Shown here piece after piece: positions 1 to 9,484 of a DNA stretch of 64,000 nt (its first letter is position 1; each line of letters begins with the position of its first letter). The notes under the pieces were generated by a model that was given only the letters and a program-made list of their open reading frames with translations, did not search any database and was not told the DNA's origin. The DNA lies in NCBI RefSeq assembly GCF_000320405.1, contig NZ_KB291681.1, positions 16,778 to 80,777 on the forward strand, given 5' to 3'. This DNA comes from Clostridium celatum DSM 1785. GTDB taxonomy: Bacteria > Bacillota > Clostridia > Clostridiales > Clostridiaceae. The position numbers and the translations under genes were made by a program.

Positions 1-754
1 AGCTTCTGCATTAATAATAATTGGAGGCCTAGGATTTACAGTTTGGAGTGAATTATATAATTCTAAGAGCTTAAGAAGAATATCACTTCATTCAAAAATG
101 GTAATACTAGTGACTACAATATTAGTATTTGGAGGAGCTGCATTAATGTTTGTATTTGAACATAAAAATCCAAATACTATTGCAAATATGTCTTTTATTG
201 ATAAAGTTATGAATTCATTTTTTGCATCAGTTACTCCAAGAACAGCAGGATTTAATAGTATACCTATTGATGGAATGACCACTGCAGGTATATTTTTGAC
301 AATAATTTTAATGTTTATAGGTGGATCACCTGGTTCAACGGCAGGTGGAATTAAAACAACAACAATAGGTGTTTTGTTTATTACTGTAATTTGTGTTATC
401 AAGGGTAGAGAGGATACCGAAGTATTTAATAGGAGATTTTCAAAAGATCTAGTATATAGAGCATTTACATTATTTTTCTTAGGTGCAGGACTTGTAATTA
501 CAGCAACTATGTTATTATCATATACAGAAAAAGGTGCTAGTTTTATATCACTTATTTTTGAAACAGCATCAGCTTTTGGTACAGCTGGATTAAGTATGGG
601 ATTAACTTCAGAGCTTAGCAATATAGGGAAGGTATTAATAATGATACTTATGTATTTAGGAAGAGTTGGTCCATTAACAGTAGTATTATCTTTAACAAAA
701 AAGAGAGTTAACAGTGGAGTTAAATATCCAGAAGGAAAAATTTTAATAGGTTAG
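1..754 (+). CDS. ktrB: Potassium uptake channel subunit KtrB/TrkH (5' end outside window)
   Basis: Membrane pore subunit of a Ktr/Trk potassium transporter; it works with the NAD/ATP-binding regulator encoded just downstream. The frame is open to base 2, so the N-terminal part (about 40% of a usual 440-450-residue protein) lies left of the window. Selectivity-filter type motifs of the repeated M1-P-M2 units are visible: GGLGF near fragment residue 8, TPRTAGFN around residue 80, GSTAGGIKTTT around residue 115 and FGTAGLS around residue 190, separated by hydrophobic membrane segments. The C-terminus has YLGRVGPLTV, usual for KtrB. The stop is 10 bases before ktrA, so the two are probably one operon. 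KtrB rather than TrkH is inferred from the small single-RCK partner. Confidence 0.9.
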   Translation, partial: ASALIIIGGLGFTVWSELYNSKSLRRISLHSKMVILVTTILVFGGAALMFVFEHKNPNTIANMSFIDKVMNSFFASVTPRTAGFNSIPIDGMTTAGIFLTIILMFIGGSPGSTAGGIKTTTIGVLFITVICVIKGREDTEVFNRRFSKDLVYRAFTLFFLGAGLVITATMLLSYTEKGASFISLIFETASAFGTAGLSMGLTSELSNIGKVLIMILMYLGRVGPLTVVLSLTKKRVNSGVKYPEGKILIG

Positions 755-764
755 GGGAAGTAAA

Positions 765-1436
765 ATGGCAAATAATAAACAATTTGTAGTTATAGGATTA
801 GGAAGATTTGGTGAATCAGTAGCTAAGACATTATATTCATTGGGACATGATGTATTAGCTATAGATATGGATGAAGATTCAGTACAAGAGATTTCAGACT
901 CTGTAACACATGCAGTTCAAATGGATGCAACTGATGAATCAGCACTAAGAACACTTGGACTTAGAAACTTCGATGTTGCAGTTGTTACTATTGGTTCTAA
1001 CATACAAGCCAGTGTAATGATAACTTTATTAGTTAAAGAACTTGGGGTAAAATATATTATTGCAAAAGGTCAAAGTGACTTACATGCAAAAGTATTATAT
1101 AAAATAGGTGCTGATAGAGTTGTTTTACCAGAGAAGGATATGGGAGTAAGAGTTGCACATAATTTAGTGTCAGCTAGTATACTTGATTTTATAGAGCTTT
1201 CACCGGACTATAGTATAATGGAACTTAGAGTTTTAGATGAATGGGATGGAAAAACTTTAAATCAATTGAAATTAAGAAGTAGATATGGTATAACCATTAT
1301 GGCTATTAAAAAGGGAGAAAGTATAAATATTTCACCTAATGCAGATGATGTAATATCAAATAAAGATATAATTGTAGCAATTGGCTCTACAGAAGATTTG
1401 GCAAATTTAGAAGATATGTTGGTTAAACAAAAGTAA
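765..1436 (+). CDS. ktrA: Potassium uptake regulatory subunit KtrA (TrkA/RCK family)
   Basis: Cytosolic gating ring subunit that binds nucleotides and opens or closes the KtrB pore. The 223 residues show an RCK_N Rossmann domain at the start (GLGRFG at residues 11-16, with the ribose-binding acidic residue D34 in AIDMDED) and an RCK_C (TrkA_C) domain from about residue 140. Length is normal for a single-unit KtrA; E. coli TrkA is a tandem of about 458. The start ATG has the ribosome binding site GGGGAAG about 6 bases upstream. It follows ktrB closely and is followed after 11 bases by the rRNA methyltransferase gene. Confidence 0.93.
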   Translation: MANNKQFVVIGLGRFGESVAKTLYSLGHDVLAIDMDEDSVQEISDSVTHAVQMDATDESALRTLGLRNFDVAVVTIGSNIQASVMITLLVKELGVKYIIAKGQSDLHAKVLYKIGADRVVLPEKDMGVRVAHNLVSASILDFIELSPDYSIMELRVLDEWDGKTLNQLKLRSRYGITIMAIKKGESINISPNADDVISNKDIIVAIGSTEDLANLEDMLVKQK

Positions 1437-1447
1437 GAGGTGTAGAT

Positions 1448-2236
1448 TTGATTTTAATCGAAAGTAAAGAAAATACATTATTTAAATATACAAAAAAATT
1501 AAAAGAAAGAAAGTATAGAACTAAAGAAAATAAATATATAATTGAAGGATTTAGATTAGTTCAAGAAGCATTTAAAGCAAAGTGTAATATTGAATATTTA
1601 ATAGTAAATGAAAATGGAAAAGATAAATTAAATGATTATTTAAATGAATATATGGATAATATTAAAATATATGAAATGAAAAATGAGCTGTTTATACAAT
1701 TAGTTGCTACTGAAAATACACAAGGGATTATTGCAGTGGTAAATATAAATAATTCTATAGATGATATAAAAGGTGATTTTTATTTATTATGTGATAAAGT
1801 TCAAGATCCAGGTAACTTAGGGACTATAATAAGAACTGCTCATGCAGCTGGTGTAAGTGGAATTATTTTAACTAAAGGGACAGTAGATATATATAATGAT
1901 AAGACTATACGATCTACTATGGGATCAATATTTTATACTCCAATTATTTACGATAATGATTTAAGCTTTTTAAATAAATTAAAAAGTAACGATTTTAGTT
2001 TAGTAGCAACATCATTAGAGGAATCTAAAAACTTTTTTGATGAAGACTTAAGTGGGAAAATAATATTATCTGTTGGAAATGAAGGAAATGGAATAAGTGA
2101 TGAAATTTTCTCATTAGCAGATAAGAAGGTGAAGATTCCTATGCCAGGTGGTGCAGAATCATTAAATGTTGGGGTAGCAACTTCGATTATTTTATTTGAA
2201 AAAGTTAGACAAAGTCTTTGTAAAAACAAAATTTAA
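1448..2236 (+). CDS. SpoU/TrmH-family 23S rRNA 2'-O-methyltransferase
   Basis: SPOUT-fold RNA ribose methyltransferase using S-adenosylmethionine. An N-terminal L30e-like substrate-binding region (residues 1-100) is followed by the knotted catalytic domain: motif 1 around residues 113-131 (DKVQDPGNLGTIIRTA), motif 2 SVGNEGNGI around 205, and motif 3 PMPGGAESLNVGVA around 228. The start is TTG with AGAGGTG upstream; there is no better in-frame ATG. Position directly before pheS matches B. subtilis ysgA, whose product RlmP methylates G2553 of the ribosomal A-loop. Orthology to RlmP is inference; the family assignment is firm. Confidence 0.88.
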   Translation: MILIESKENTLFKYTKKLKERKYRTKENKYIIEGFRLVQEAFKAKCNIEYLIVNENGKDKLNDYLNEYMDNIKIYEMKNELFIQLVATENTQGIIAVVNINNSIDDIKGDFYLLCDKVQDPGNLGTIIRTAHAAGVSGIILTKGTVDIYNDKTIRSTMGSIFYTPIIYDNDLSFLNKLKSNDFSLVATSLEESKNFFDEDLSGKIILSVGNEGNGISDEIFSLADKKVKIPMPGGAESLNVGVATSIILFEKVRQSLCKNKI

Positions 2237-2244
2237 ACAAAGTA

Positions 2245-2273
2245 TTGAAAAAAATGTTGGATATTTGTATAAT
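2245..2273 (+). promoter_or_regulatory. Sigma-A promoter of the pheS leader
   Basis: TTGAAA at 2245-2250 and a perfect TATAAT at 2268-2273 with 17-base spacing. Transcription would begin near 2280, just ahead of the T-box stem I, so the full leader is made from this promoter. Confidence 0.75.
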
Positions 2274-2279
2274 TAGTTG

Positions 2280-2549
2280 TAAATGAATATTTAAAGACAA
2301 TGAATGAGAAAGTAGATATAATGAAGTGTACAGGGAGAAAAGACCTTAGACTGTAAGTCTTTTTACAGGAATTTATATTGAAGTTCCCTCAGGAGTCCTA
2401 GCTGTGAAATAATAGTAGTGGTTAGCGGGTAAAGCCGTTATTTAAATTAAGATGGATATTAAAGTTAGTATAATTTTATATTAACTAATATCAATTAGGG
2501 TGGTAACGCGGATATTCCGTCCCTTTGTGGGACTGAGTATCCTTTTTTT
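2280..2549 (+). promoter_or_regulatory. T-box leader, phenylalanine (UUC specifier), with terminator
   Basis: tRNA-sensing riboswitch controlling pheST. Stem I can be drawn as TGAG 2305-2308 with CTCA 2388-2391, ATATAA 2316-2321 with TTATAT 2373-2378, and a distal hairpin AAAAGAC/GTCTTTT around 2338-2364. The internal loop on the 3' side reads TGAAGTTCC at 2379-2387 and offers TTC (2384-2386), the phenylalanine codon. The conserved T-box AGGGTGGTAACGCGG lies at 2497-2511. The terminator stem GGATA...GTCCC / GGGAC...TATCC covers 2510-2542 and is followed by seven T. Uncharged tRNA-Phe should pair with TTC and the T-box bulge and favour readthrough into pheS. Confidence 0.93.
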
Positions 2550-2662
2550 ATGGGAAATTTTATAAGAATATACAATTGTTTATGAATAATTAATATAACA
2601 AATATTTTTAATAAGATAAAACCCCATTAAAATTTTATTAAAGTAAGAAGGGAGAACCAAAA

Positions 2663-3682
2663 ATGCAAGAAAAATTATTAGCAATAAAAGAAGCTGCTTT
2701 TAATGAAATATCTACTGCAGAAAACAGTACTACATTAGAAGAAATAAGAGTAAAATACCTTGGTAAAAAAGGTGAACTTACTACAATATTAAGAGGAATG
2801 GGTTCATTAACTCCAGAAGAAAGACCAGTAGTTGGTAAGTTAGTTAATGAAGCTAAAAATGAAGTCGAAGCAAAATTAGAGGAAGCTGTTACTAAAATAA
2901 AGGAAAAAGAAAAAAATGCTAAACTTGCTAGTGAAGTTATAGATATATCTCTTCCAGGTAAAAAGCAAGTTATAGGTAAGAGACACCCACTTGATTTAAC
3001 ATTAGAAAGAATGAAGGAAATATTTATATCAATGGGATTTAGTATAGAAGATGGTCCAGAAGTTGAACTTGATCATTATAACTTTGAAGCTTTAAATATT
3101 CCAAAGGATCATCCAGCAAGAAGTGAGCAAGATACTTTCTATATTAATGATAATATAGTTTTAAGAACTCAAACTTCTCCAATTCAAATTAGAACAATGG
3201 AGAGTCAAGAACCGCCAATAAAGATGATATCTCCAGGTAAGGTTTATAGATCAGATGCTGTAGATGCAACACATTCACCAATATTCTATCAAATGGAAGG
3301 TTTAGTAATTGATAAAGGAGTTACTTTTGCAGACTTAAAAGGAACTTTAGAATTATTTGCTAAAAAGATGTTTGGAGATAAGGTTGTAACTAAGTTTAGA
3401 CCTCACCATTTCCCATTTACTGAACCATCAGCTGAAATGGATGCAACTTGTTTTGTATGTGAAGGAAAAGGATGTAGAGTTTGTAAAGGAAGCGGATGGA
3501 TTGAAATCTTAGGTTGTGGAATGGTTCATCCGAATGTTTTAAGAAACTGTGGAATTGATCCAGAAGTTTACAGCGGATTTGCTTTTGGTTTTGGTGTAGA
3601 TAGAATGGTTATGCTTAAGTACGGTATTGATGATATAAGAGCATTATATGAAAGTGATATGAGATTTTTAAATCAATTTTAA
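2663..3682 (+). CDS. pheS: Phenylalanyl-tRNA synthetase alpha subunit
   Basis: Catalytic subunit of the (alpha-beta)2 synthetase that charges tRNA-Phe in the cytosol. The 339 residues are the normal bacterial length. An N-terminal coiled-coil arm (1-95) that contacts tRNA is followed by the class II core: motif 2 region with [14 protein letters not shown], a Cys-rich insert [16 protein letters not shown] around 258-275, [10 protein letters not shown], and motif 3 [15 protein letters not shown] near the C-terminus. RBS AAGGGAGAA precedes the ATG. It is under the T-box leader and is followed after 17 bases by pheT. Confidence 0.98.
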   Translation: MQEKLLAIKEAAFNEISTAENSTTLEEIRVKYLGKKGELTTILRGMGSLTPEERPVVGKLVNEAKNEVEAKLEEAVTKIKEKEKNAKLASEVIDISLPGKKQVIGKRHPLDLTLERMKEIFISMGFSIEDGPEVELDHYNFEALNIPKDHPARSEQDTFYINDNIVLRTQTSPIQIRTMESQEPPIKMISPGKVYRSDAVDATHSPIFYQMEGLVIDKGVTFADLKGTLELFAKKMFGDKVVTKFRPHHFPFTEPSAEMDATCFVCEGKGCRVCKGSGWIEILGCGMVHPNVLRNCGIDPEVYSGFAFGFGVDRMVMLKYGIDDIRALYESDMRFLNQF

Positions 3683-3699
3683 TTAGGAGGTAAAGTAAG

Positions 3700-6078
3700 A
3701 TGAAAGTACCATATAATTGGCTAAAGGACTACGCTGAAATTAACGTAGATCCACATACATTAGGAGATAAATTAACTCTTTCAGGATCAGCTTTAGAAGA
3801 GGTTATTATACAAGGTGATAATATAAAAAATGTTGTTACTGGTAAAATTACAAAAATAGAAAAGCACCCAGATGCAGATAGATTAAATGTTTGTCAAGTT
3901 AATATAGGTGCAGATGAAGAAATTCAAATAGTTACAGCTGCAACTAATATGAAAGAGCAAGATATAGTACCAGTTGCTCTTCATAAGTCAATTTTAGCTG
4001 ATGGAACTGAAATTAAGAAAGGTAAAATGAGAGGTGTAGTATCTAACGGTATGTTCTGTTCTGAAGAAGAGCTTGGAATTGCTGGAGATGAGCCAGTACA
4101 CGGATTAATGATTTTACCAGAAGATGCTCCACTAGGAATGGATATTAAAGAATACTTAGGATTAAATAAGGCTATATTAGATTTTGAAATAACTTCAAAT
4201 AGACCGGATTGCTTAAGTATAGTTGGTATGGCTAGGGAAGCAGCTGCGACTTTAAGAACATCTTATAAAATGCCAAACTTTAATTATGAAGCTAAATGTT
4301 CTTCTAATATTAACGATGAATTAAAAGTTGAAGTTAATGATGAGTTATGTAGAAGATATATGGCTAAAGGTGTTAAGAATGTTAAAGTTGAACCGTCACC
4401 AAGTTGGATGCAAGAAAGACTTTTAGAAGCAGGGGTTAGACCTATAAATAATATAGTTGATATTACTAACTTTGTAATGTTAGAGCTAGGGCAACCAATG
4501 CATGCATTTGATGCAAGACAAATAGAAAGTAAGACTATTGTTGTTGAAAGAGCTTTAGATGGCGAAAAATTCACAACTTTAGATGAAATAGAAAGAGAAT
4601 TAGATTCAAGCATATTAATGATTAAAGATGGTTCTAAATCAGTTGCAGTAGCAGGAATTATGGGTGGACTAAATTCAGAAATTCAAGATGATACTACAGA
4701 AGTAATATTTGAGTCTGCAAACTTTGAAGGAACTAACATAAGAGTTAGCTCTAAAAAGTTAAACTTAAGATCAGAAAGTTCTTCAAGATTTGATAAAGAT
4801 ATAGATCCAAACTTAGCAAAACTTGCAATAGACAGAGCTTGTGCTTTAATTTGTGAATTAGGGTGCGGTGAAGTTATGGAAGGAACTATCGATGTTTATA
4901 ATGCTGTAAAAGAAGAAGGTTCTATAACTGTAGATTCTAATTGGATAAATAAATTCTTAGGAACTGAAATTTCTAAAGAGGAAATGAAGAGTGCTTTAGA
5001 TTCATTAGATTTAAAAGCAGAATTACAAGGGGACGATTTAGTTATAACTATTCCAACATTTAGAATAGATATTGCTATAAAAGAAGATATTGCAGAAGAA
5101 GTTGCAAGAATTTATGGATATGATAAAATTCCTACAACTATATTTAAGGTTTCAACTGAAAGAGAACCAAAACACAAGAATGAATTATTAAATGATAAAG
5201 TAATAGAAGTAATGGTTGGTAGCGGTATTAATCAATCTATTAGTTATTCATTTGTATCGCCTAAGGTGTTTGATAAAGTTAATATACCTGCTGATAGCGA
5301 ACTAAGAAATGTAGTTAAAATAAAAAATCCATTAGGTGAAGATTACAGCGTTATGAGAACAACTACTTTACCTTCAATTATGGAATCTTTAGGAAGAAAC
5401 TATTCAAGAAATAATGACTATGTAAGATTATTTGAAATTGGAAGAGTTTACATTCCGAATGAAGATGAAACTAAATTACCTACAGAAAAGAATATTTTAA
5501 CTATCGGTATTTATGGAGATTGTGATTATTTAGATCTTAAAGGTATAGTTGAAAATGTAATTGATGGATTAGGAATAGCTAAAGCTAAGTATGTTAGAGA
5601 AAGTGAAAACCCAAGTTATCATCCAGGAAAAACAGCTGCTCTTATGGTAAGAAATAAGAAGGTAGGTGTATTTGGGGAAATTCATCCTGATGTAACTGAA
5701 AATTATGGAATAGACGTTGATTGTTATGTTGCAGAACTTGATTTAGATGCTTTATTTGAAGCTTCAAGTACAACAAAGACATATAAGCCACTTCCAAAAT
5801 TCCCAGCAGTTACTAGAGATATAGCTTTATTATGTGATGATTCTATATTAGTTGCTGAAATAGAAGAAACTATAAGAAAAGCCGGTGGAAATTTAGTAGA
5901 AAAAGTTCAATTATTTGATATATACAAAGGTGCACAAATACCAGAAGGAAAGAAATCTATAGCTTATGCAATAGCGTATAGAGATGAAAAGAAAACTTTA
6001 GAAGATAAAGATATTGCCAAAGTTCACGATAAGATATTAAAAGCTTTAGAGCATAAACTAGGTGCAGTTTTAAGATAA
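3700..6078 (+). CDS. pheT: Phenylalanyl-tRNA synthetase beta subunit
   Basis: Partner of PheS; recognises tRNA and edits mischarged Tyr-tRNA-Phe. Visible domains over 792 residues are an EMAP/OB-type tRNA-binding domain (about 40-150; [19 protein letters not shown]), the B3/4 editing domain (about 210-390), the B5 domain (about 400-475), the catalytic-like core and a C-terminal FDX-ACB anticodon-binding domain (about 700-792; [11 protein letters not shown]). Full length, no disruption. RBS AGGAGG is 10 bases before the ATG. It is the last gene of the operon, ending at a strong hairpin. Confidence 0.98.
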   Translation: MKVPYNWLKDYAEINVDPHTLGDKLTLSGSALEEVIIQGDNIKNVVTGKITKIEKHPDADRLNVCQVNIGADEEIQIVTAATNMKEQDIVPVALHKSILADGTEIKKGKMRGVVSNGMFCSEEELGIAGDEPVHGLMILPEDAPLGMDIKEYLGLNKAILDFEITSNRPDCLSIVGMAREAAATLRTSYKMPNFNYEAKCSSNINDELKVEVNDELCRRYMAKGVKNVKVEPSPSWMQERLLEAGVRPINNIVDITNFVMLELGQPMHAFDARQIESKTIVVERALDGEKFTTLDEIERELDSSILMIKDGSKSVAVAGIMGGLNSEIQDDTTEVIFESANFEGTNIRVSSKKLNLRSESSSRFDKDIDPNLAKLAIDRACALICELGCGEVMEGTIDVYNAVKEEGSITVDSNWINKFLGTEISKEEMKSALDSLDLKAELQGDDLVITIPTFRIDIAIKEDIAEEVARIYGYDKIPTTIFKVSTEREPKHKNELLNDKVIEVMVGSGINQSISYSFVSPKVFDKVNIPADSELRNVVKIKNPLGEDYSVMRTTTLPSIMESLGRNYSRNNDYVRLFEIGRVYIPNEDETKLPTEKNILTIGIYGDCDYLDLKGIVENVIDGLGIAKAKYVRESENPSYHPGKTAALMVRNKKVGVFGEIHPDVTENYGIDVDCYVAELDLDALFEASSTTKTYKPLPKFPAVTRDIALLCDDSILVAEIEETIRKAGGNLVEKVQLFDIYKGAQIPEGKKSIAYAIAYRDEKKTLEDKDIAKVHDKILKALEHKLGAVLR

Positions 6079-6097
6079 TTAAAGCTAAATAAAATTA

Positions 6098-6133
6098 GAG
6101 CCTAATATGATATATTTATATCATATTAGGCTC
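6098..6133. terminator. Bidirectional terminator between pheT and the DUF2156 gene
   Basis: GAGCCTAATATGATATA and its reverse complement flank a short loop, giving a perfect stem of about 17 bp between two convergent genes. It ends transcription of pheST and probably of the minus-strand gene as well. Confidence 0.8.
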
Positions 6134-6189
6134 TTGTTAATAATTATATTTAAACATTAAATAGTAAAAACGTATTTAAGGCTAAAGAG

Positions 6190-7068
6190 CTATGAGAGAT
6201 TCCTTAATACTTCTACAGGGTGATATGATAATTTTGCTTTTTTTAGTCCCGTAGAACCACAATCCTCTTCTCGATTAACAAAAGTGGTAGAACTAAAATT
6301 TCGTATTAAAAATTCTCTATTAATAAATGAATAAACGCCTTTATACTCTTTATTACATCTTTCAACATGAATTATCGCAGTGTTTTTAAATGTTTCACCA
6401 ATAGAAAATCCAACTAAGTTATTATTAACATATATACATATTGAGCTTAAATTTAATTCATTTAATTTAAGAAGAATATCTTCAATTGCAGAAATTTCTA
6501 TACTCATTTCTTCGCAGCAGACATAGTTGTCATTATGCCATTTTTTTAATAGTCCTATACAATCTTCAATTTTCTTAAGAGAATCCACTGTTGAAATAGT
6601 ATAATCATAATTTTTAACAAAATAGTTATATTGATTCTTTTTAGAGTGATATTTTTTTCCTTGTAAATCAATTAAGTCTTTAGTATTGTATATATACTCA
6701 TAATCATTTCTATCTTCTATAATTCTATAGTTTAGATTAGTATATTTTTTCAAATCGTTTATAAATGTGTCTTCAATATCACCAAGTAAATAAATGTTAT
6801 TAGTAGGACAAATAATCTTTAGTTTTTCTATTAGTTCTTGAAGATTTTCTTTTTTATAACCATAGGGCATCATAAAAAAATTTCCTTTAGATGGTTCATT
6901 TTTATTTATTACTAAACAGTTATCAATAATTGAAAATTTAGTGTTGCTTAAGTTACGCCATAAATATAATGAAACAAATGAATATTCATAAGATTTTGTA
7001 TCAATAATATTTTCATAATTCTTAAATAAGTCTTTATCTTCAAGAGTCAAAAGTTTAAAGTTTTCCAA
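6190..7068 (-). CDS. DUF2156 family protein (GNAT-fold, phosphatidylglycerol lysyltransferase-like domain)
   Basis: A 292-residue soluble protein whose family shares the double GNAT fold of the catalytic domain of MprF but has no membrane part. Characteristic stretches are DLQGKKYHSKKNQYNYF in the middle and VNREEDCGSTGLKKAKLSYHP at the C-terminus. Start is TTG with AGGGG 8 bases upstream; no ATG is available in frame nearby. The substrate is not known; an aminoacyl-tRNA-dependent or acyl transfer is only a family-based guess. Stands alone, convergent with pheT. Confidence 0.8.
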   Translation of the reverse strand: MENFKLLTLEDKDLFKNYENIIDTKSYEYSFVSLYLWRNLSNTKFSIIDNCLVINKNEPSKGNFFMMPYGYKKENLQELIEKLKIICPTNNIYLLGDIEDTFINDLKKYTNLNYRIIEDRNDYEYIYNTKDLIDLQGKKYHSKKNQYNYFVKNYDYTISTVDSLKKIEDCIGLLKKWHNDNYVCCEEMSIEISAIEDILLKLNELNLSSICIYVNNNLVGFSIGETFKNTAIIHVERCNKEYKGVYSFINREFLIRNFSSTTFVNREEDCGSTGLKKAKLSYHPVEVLRNLS

Positions 7069-7190
7069 TTTATCATCCCCTAAGTTAAGAAAATAAAAGT
7101 ATATGATATATTATTAATAATTTAAAAAACATGTGTATAAAATTTCTTTTTAACCTTTTTTAAGATAGAATTTTAGAGTTTAAATGAAAA

Positions 7191-7233
7191 ATAATAAAAG
7201 ATATGTATATAGCTTGTACATATCCTTTATTAT
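7191..7233 (-). terminator. Hairpin downstream of the small minus-strand gene
   Basis: A 17-bp stem (arms 7191-7207 and 7217-7233) with one G-U pair. Read on the minus strand it follows the stop at 7236 immediately and ends in a short T run, so it probably terminates that gene. Confidence 0.6.
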
Positions 7234-7235
7234 TT

Positions 7236-7541
7236 TTACTTATCGTATTTAAATTTTATTATAACTTCTTTGATTTCTCCCTTAGAATTTTTTCTAATTA
7301 CAAAGGATTTAATATAATCAAAATTGTTATTTAATTGGTGATTTAATTCGTGAATTGTAGCTTTACATTTTTTGACTAAATCTCCATCTTCAATAACTGT
7401 AAATCTTGATTTTTTACAAGTTGTTTCATTTTGTAAATCATCAACTATTACATAATATTCAGTACCCTCTTCAATAACATAATATTCTTTATTTATAGTA
7501 AGACTATCACATAAAGTATTATTTATACATTTAACTTTTAT
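7236..7541 (-). CDS. Small unknown protein with no standard start codon (AUA start or frameshifted)
   Basis: An open frame of about 102 codons on the minus strand with coding character, ending at 7236-7238. It begins KVKCINNTLCDSL and ends KEVIIKFKYDK; one stretch (ITVIEDG-like beta pattern) suggests a small beta-rich fold, but I recognise no family. The frame has no ATG, GTG or TTG near its start. A ribosome binding site AGAGAGG (7550-7556) stands 8 bases before an ATA codon at 7541. Alternatively an ATG at 7570 (MNLSEERLYI) joins the frame if one base has been lost or gained in the TATATATAA run. Either a rare AUA start or a recently frameshifted gene. Confidence 0.5.
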   Translation of the reverse strand: MKVKCINNTLCDSLTINKEYYVIEEGTEYYVIVDDLQNETTCKKSRFTVIEDGDLVKKCKATIHELNHQLNNNFDYIKSFVIRKNSKGEIKEVIIKFKYDK

Positions 7542-7635
7542 ATATACAACCTCTCTTCAGATAAATTCATATTGATTATAACTTATATTTTAGTAAAATA
7601 ATATTGTAATATCCTATAAAAATTAATAAATACAT

Positions 7636-7665
7636 TTTACAAAACATCATAGAATCTTGTATAAT
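7636..7665 (+). promoter_or_regulatory. Probable promoter of the 7737 gene
   Basis: TTTACA at 7636-7641 and TATAAT at 7660-7665 with 18-base spacing, about 70 bases before the gene. Confidence 0.45.
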
Positions 7666-7736
7666 CTTAATACTAGCAAATATATTTTCTAAGATAAAAA
7701 AGAAAAGTATATTATTTAATTTTACGGAGGATGGAA

Positions 7737-8270
7737 ATGGACTTAAATACTAGAGTATTAGATGAAAAAATAAATTTATTAAAAAAATCACTTGAAATTG
7801 TTGGAGGTACTTCATATTTAAATGGGGAAAATACAAATAATGATACATTACTTCAATTGATACTAGAGAAAGCTTTTAATGGAGAAGTTGTTAAATTTGA
7901 TGTAAATAATAATAGTTACAGTATTCAAGAACTATTAAAAAAGAAACAAGCCTATGAAATATATTTTTTAAAGAATAAATCAAAAGCATTACAATCAATT
8001 GTATTTAAAATAAAAAAATATGATACATCACTTGATTCATTAATTAGAAAATATAAAAAATGTAGAGGACTAGAAGAGTATAACGAAATATATAATACTA
8101 TATCTAAAAGATATAGATTAGATATTAATAAAATTGTTTTATCAGAAATTGATGAAGAAGTGGTTTCTGCGTTAACTATTGAGGATGAAGCAAAATACTA
8201 TGGTGAGTACCTAGATCAAAAGAAAAAGCAAATTATAGATGGAGTAATTAGCAAAATGGGGATAGTTTAA
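7737..8270 (+). CDS. Unknown protein, 177 residues, helical
   Basis: Not recognised. A soluble, charged, mostly helical protein rich in Lys, Glu, Asn and Tyr, with no membrane segment or metal motif. An ATG at 7731 directly abuts the ribosome binding site GGAGG (7726-7730), so the second in-frame ATG at 7737, six bases further, is the better start. It is a single gene between a promoter-like sequence and a convergent terminator. Confidence 0.65.
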   Translation: MDLNTRVLDEKINLLKKSLEIVGGTSYLNGENTNNDTLLQLILEKAFNGEVVKFDVNNNSYSIQELLKKKQAYEIYFLKNKSKALQSIVFKIKKYDTSLDSLIRKYKKCRGLEEYNEIYNTISKRYRLDINKIVLSEIDEEVVSALTIEDEAKYYGEYLDQKKKQIIDGVISKMGIV

Positions 8271-8320
8271 TTAGCTATCCTTTATCTATTTATAATAAAG
8301 AAATATATAAATAAAAAGAA

Positions 8321-8360
8321 GCTAAGACTGTAGAAAGATATAATCTACTACAGTCTCAGC
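8321..8360. terminator. Bidirectional terminator between convergent genes
   Basis: GCTAAGACTGTAG (8321-8333) pairs with CTACAGTCTCAGC (8348-8360) with one mismatch. It sits between the plus gene ending at 8270 and the minus gene ending at 8363. Confidence 0.7.
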
Positions 8361-8362
8361 TA

Positions 8363-9265
8363 TTAACAGCCTTCGTTGTTGAATTTTGGGATAAACTCTA
8401 TTGAGTTAGAACCTTCACCTTGAATGAATCCATTTTTTATGCCTATAGATAAAGCATAGTCTATTAGTGAATCGTATAATTTAGGATTTAAAGTTTTATT
8501 TATCTCAGGATATTTATAAGCTTCAAATAAAGGAACGTATTGATTCATTAATGATATATATATATCATCTTTGAATGTACTATAAATCAAATCTACTACT
8601 TTTTTTGAATCAAATAATAATCCAGGTAATAATAAGTGGCGAATTATTACACCTTTAGTTATTAGTCCGTCATTATTAAATATGGGTTTACCTGTTTGTT
8701 TAACCATTTCTTTAATAACATTTAATGCATTTTTAGAGTAGTTAGATACCTTTGAATATTTTTTTGCATATTTATCATCAAAATATTTAAAATCAGGTAA
8801 ATATACATCGATTAAACCATTTAAAGATTTTATTGTATCTAATGAATCAATTGAATTTGTATTATATATAATAGGAATTTTTAAACCATTAGATTTTGCA
8901 ATTTTTAAAGATTCTATGATTTGTGGAACATAGGATGTTGGTGTAACTAAGTTTATATTATTGGCTCCTTTGTGTTGAAGTTCTAAAAAAATCTCTGATA
9001 AACGTTCTATAGATATCTCGATACCATTTCCATCTTGTGAAATATCACTATTTTGACAAAATACACATTTTAAATTGCAATTAGAAAAGAATACAGTACC
9101 TGATCCGTTTTTGCCTGATATACAAGGTTCTTCATAGAAGTGAAGAGCAGCTCTAGCAATTTTGATATTTTTACCACTATTACATGCACCTGTTTTTTCA
9201 TATCTATTAATATTACAATTTCTTATACAAAGATTACATTTAGTTAACATATTTAAATCTGTCAT
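8363..9265 (-). CDS. Radical SAM protein, PflX/COG1313 type
   Basis: A 300-residue radical SAM enzyme related to pyruvate formate-lyase activating enzymes. An N-terminal Cys cluster CNLCIRNCNINR (residues 10-21) precedes the radical SAM cysteines CNLKCVFC near residues 63-70, which bind a 4Fe-4S cluster and SAM. The rest is a TIM-barrel-like body with IIYNTNSIDSL and the LLLPG motif. The family's substrate is unknown, and no glycyl radical enzyme is nearby, so it should not be called an activase with confidence. RBS GAGGTG stands 5 bases before the ATG. Confidence 0.82.
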   Translation of the reverse strand: MTDLNMLTKCNLCIRNCNINRYEKTGACNSGKNIKIARAALHFYEEPCISGKNGSGTVFFSNCNLKCVFCQNSDISQDGNGIEISIERLSEIFLELQHKGANNINLVTPTSYVPQIIESLKIAKSNGLKIPIIYNTNSIDSLDTIKSLNGLIDVYLPDFKYFDDKYAKKYSKVSNYSKNALNVIKEMVKQTGKPIFNNDGLITKGVIIRHLLLPGLLFDSKKVVDLIYSTFKDDIYISLMNQYVPLFEAYKYPEINKTLNPKLYDSLIDYALSIGIKNGFIQGEGSNSIEFIPKFNNEGC

Positions 9266-9484
9266 ATAAACACCTCAAAAAAAGTATAACAGTATAAAAT
9301 TTAATAATCAAAGGTTTTATTGTAATTGAAATATTTTACTGAAAATTAAATTTAATATATAATTATGTGACAAATAATTGTAAAATACAAGTATTTAGTA
9401 TATCTTATTATGATGTTTTCTATAGTTATTTTATGTTAATTATGATATAATTGTTTCATAAATTAGCATAGTGAGAGGTGTAGA

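Noticed and set aside
88..621. Long minus-strand open frame (177 codons) opposite ktrB
   Set aside because: The plus strand encodes a clear KtrB with filter motifs; the antisense frame has no family features and no ribosome binding site.
6190..7068. MprF-type phosphatidylglycerol lysyltransferase
   Set aside because: Only the DUF2156 soluble domain is present; there is no membrane flippase part, so the specific function is not supported.
8363..9265. Pyruvate formate-lyase activating enzyme
   Set aside because: It belongs to the PflX/COG1313 branch and has no glycyl radical enzyme next to it.
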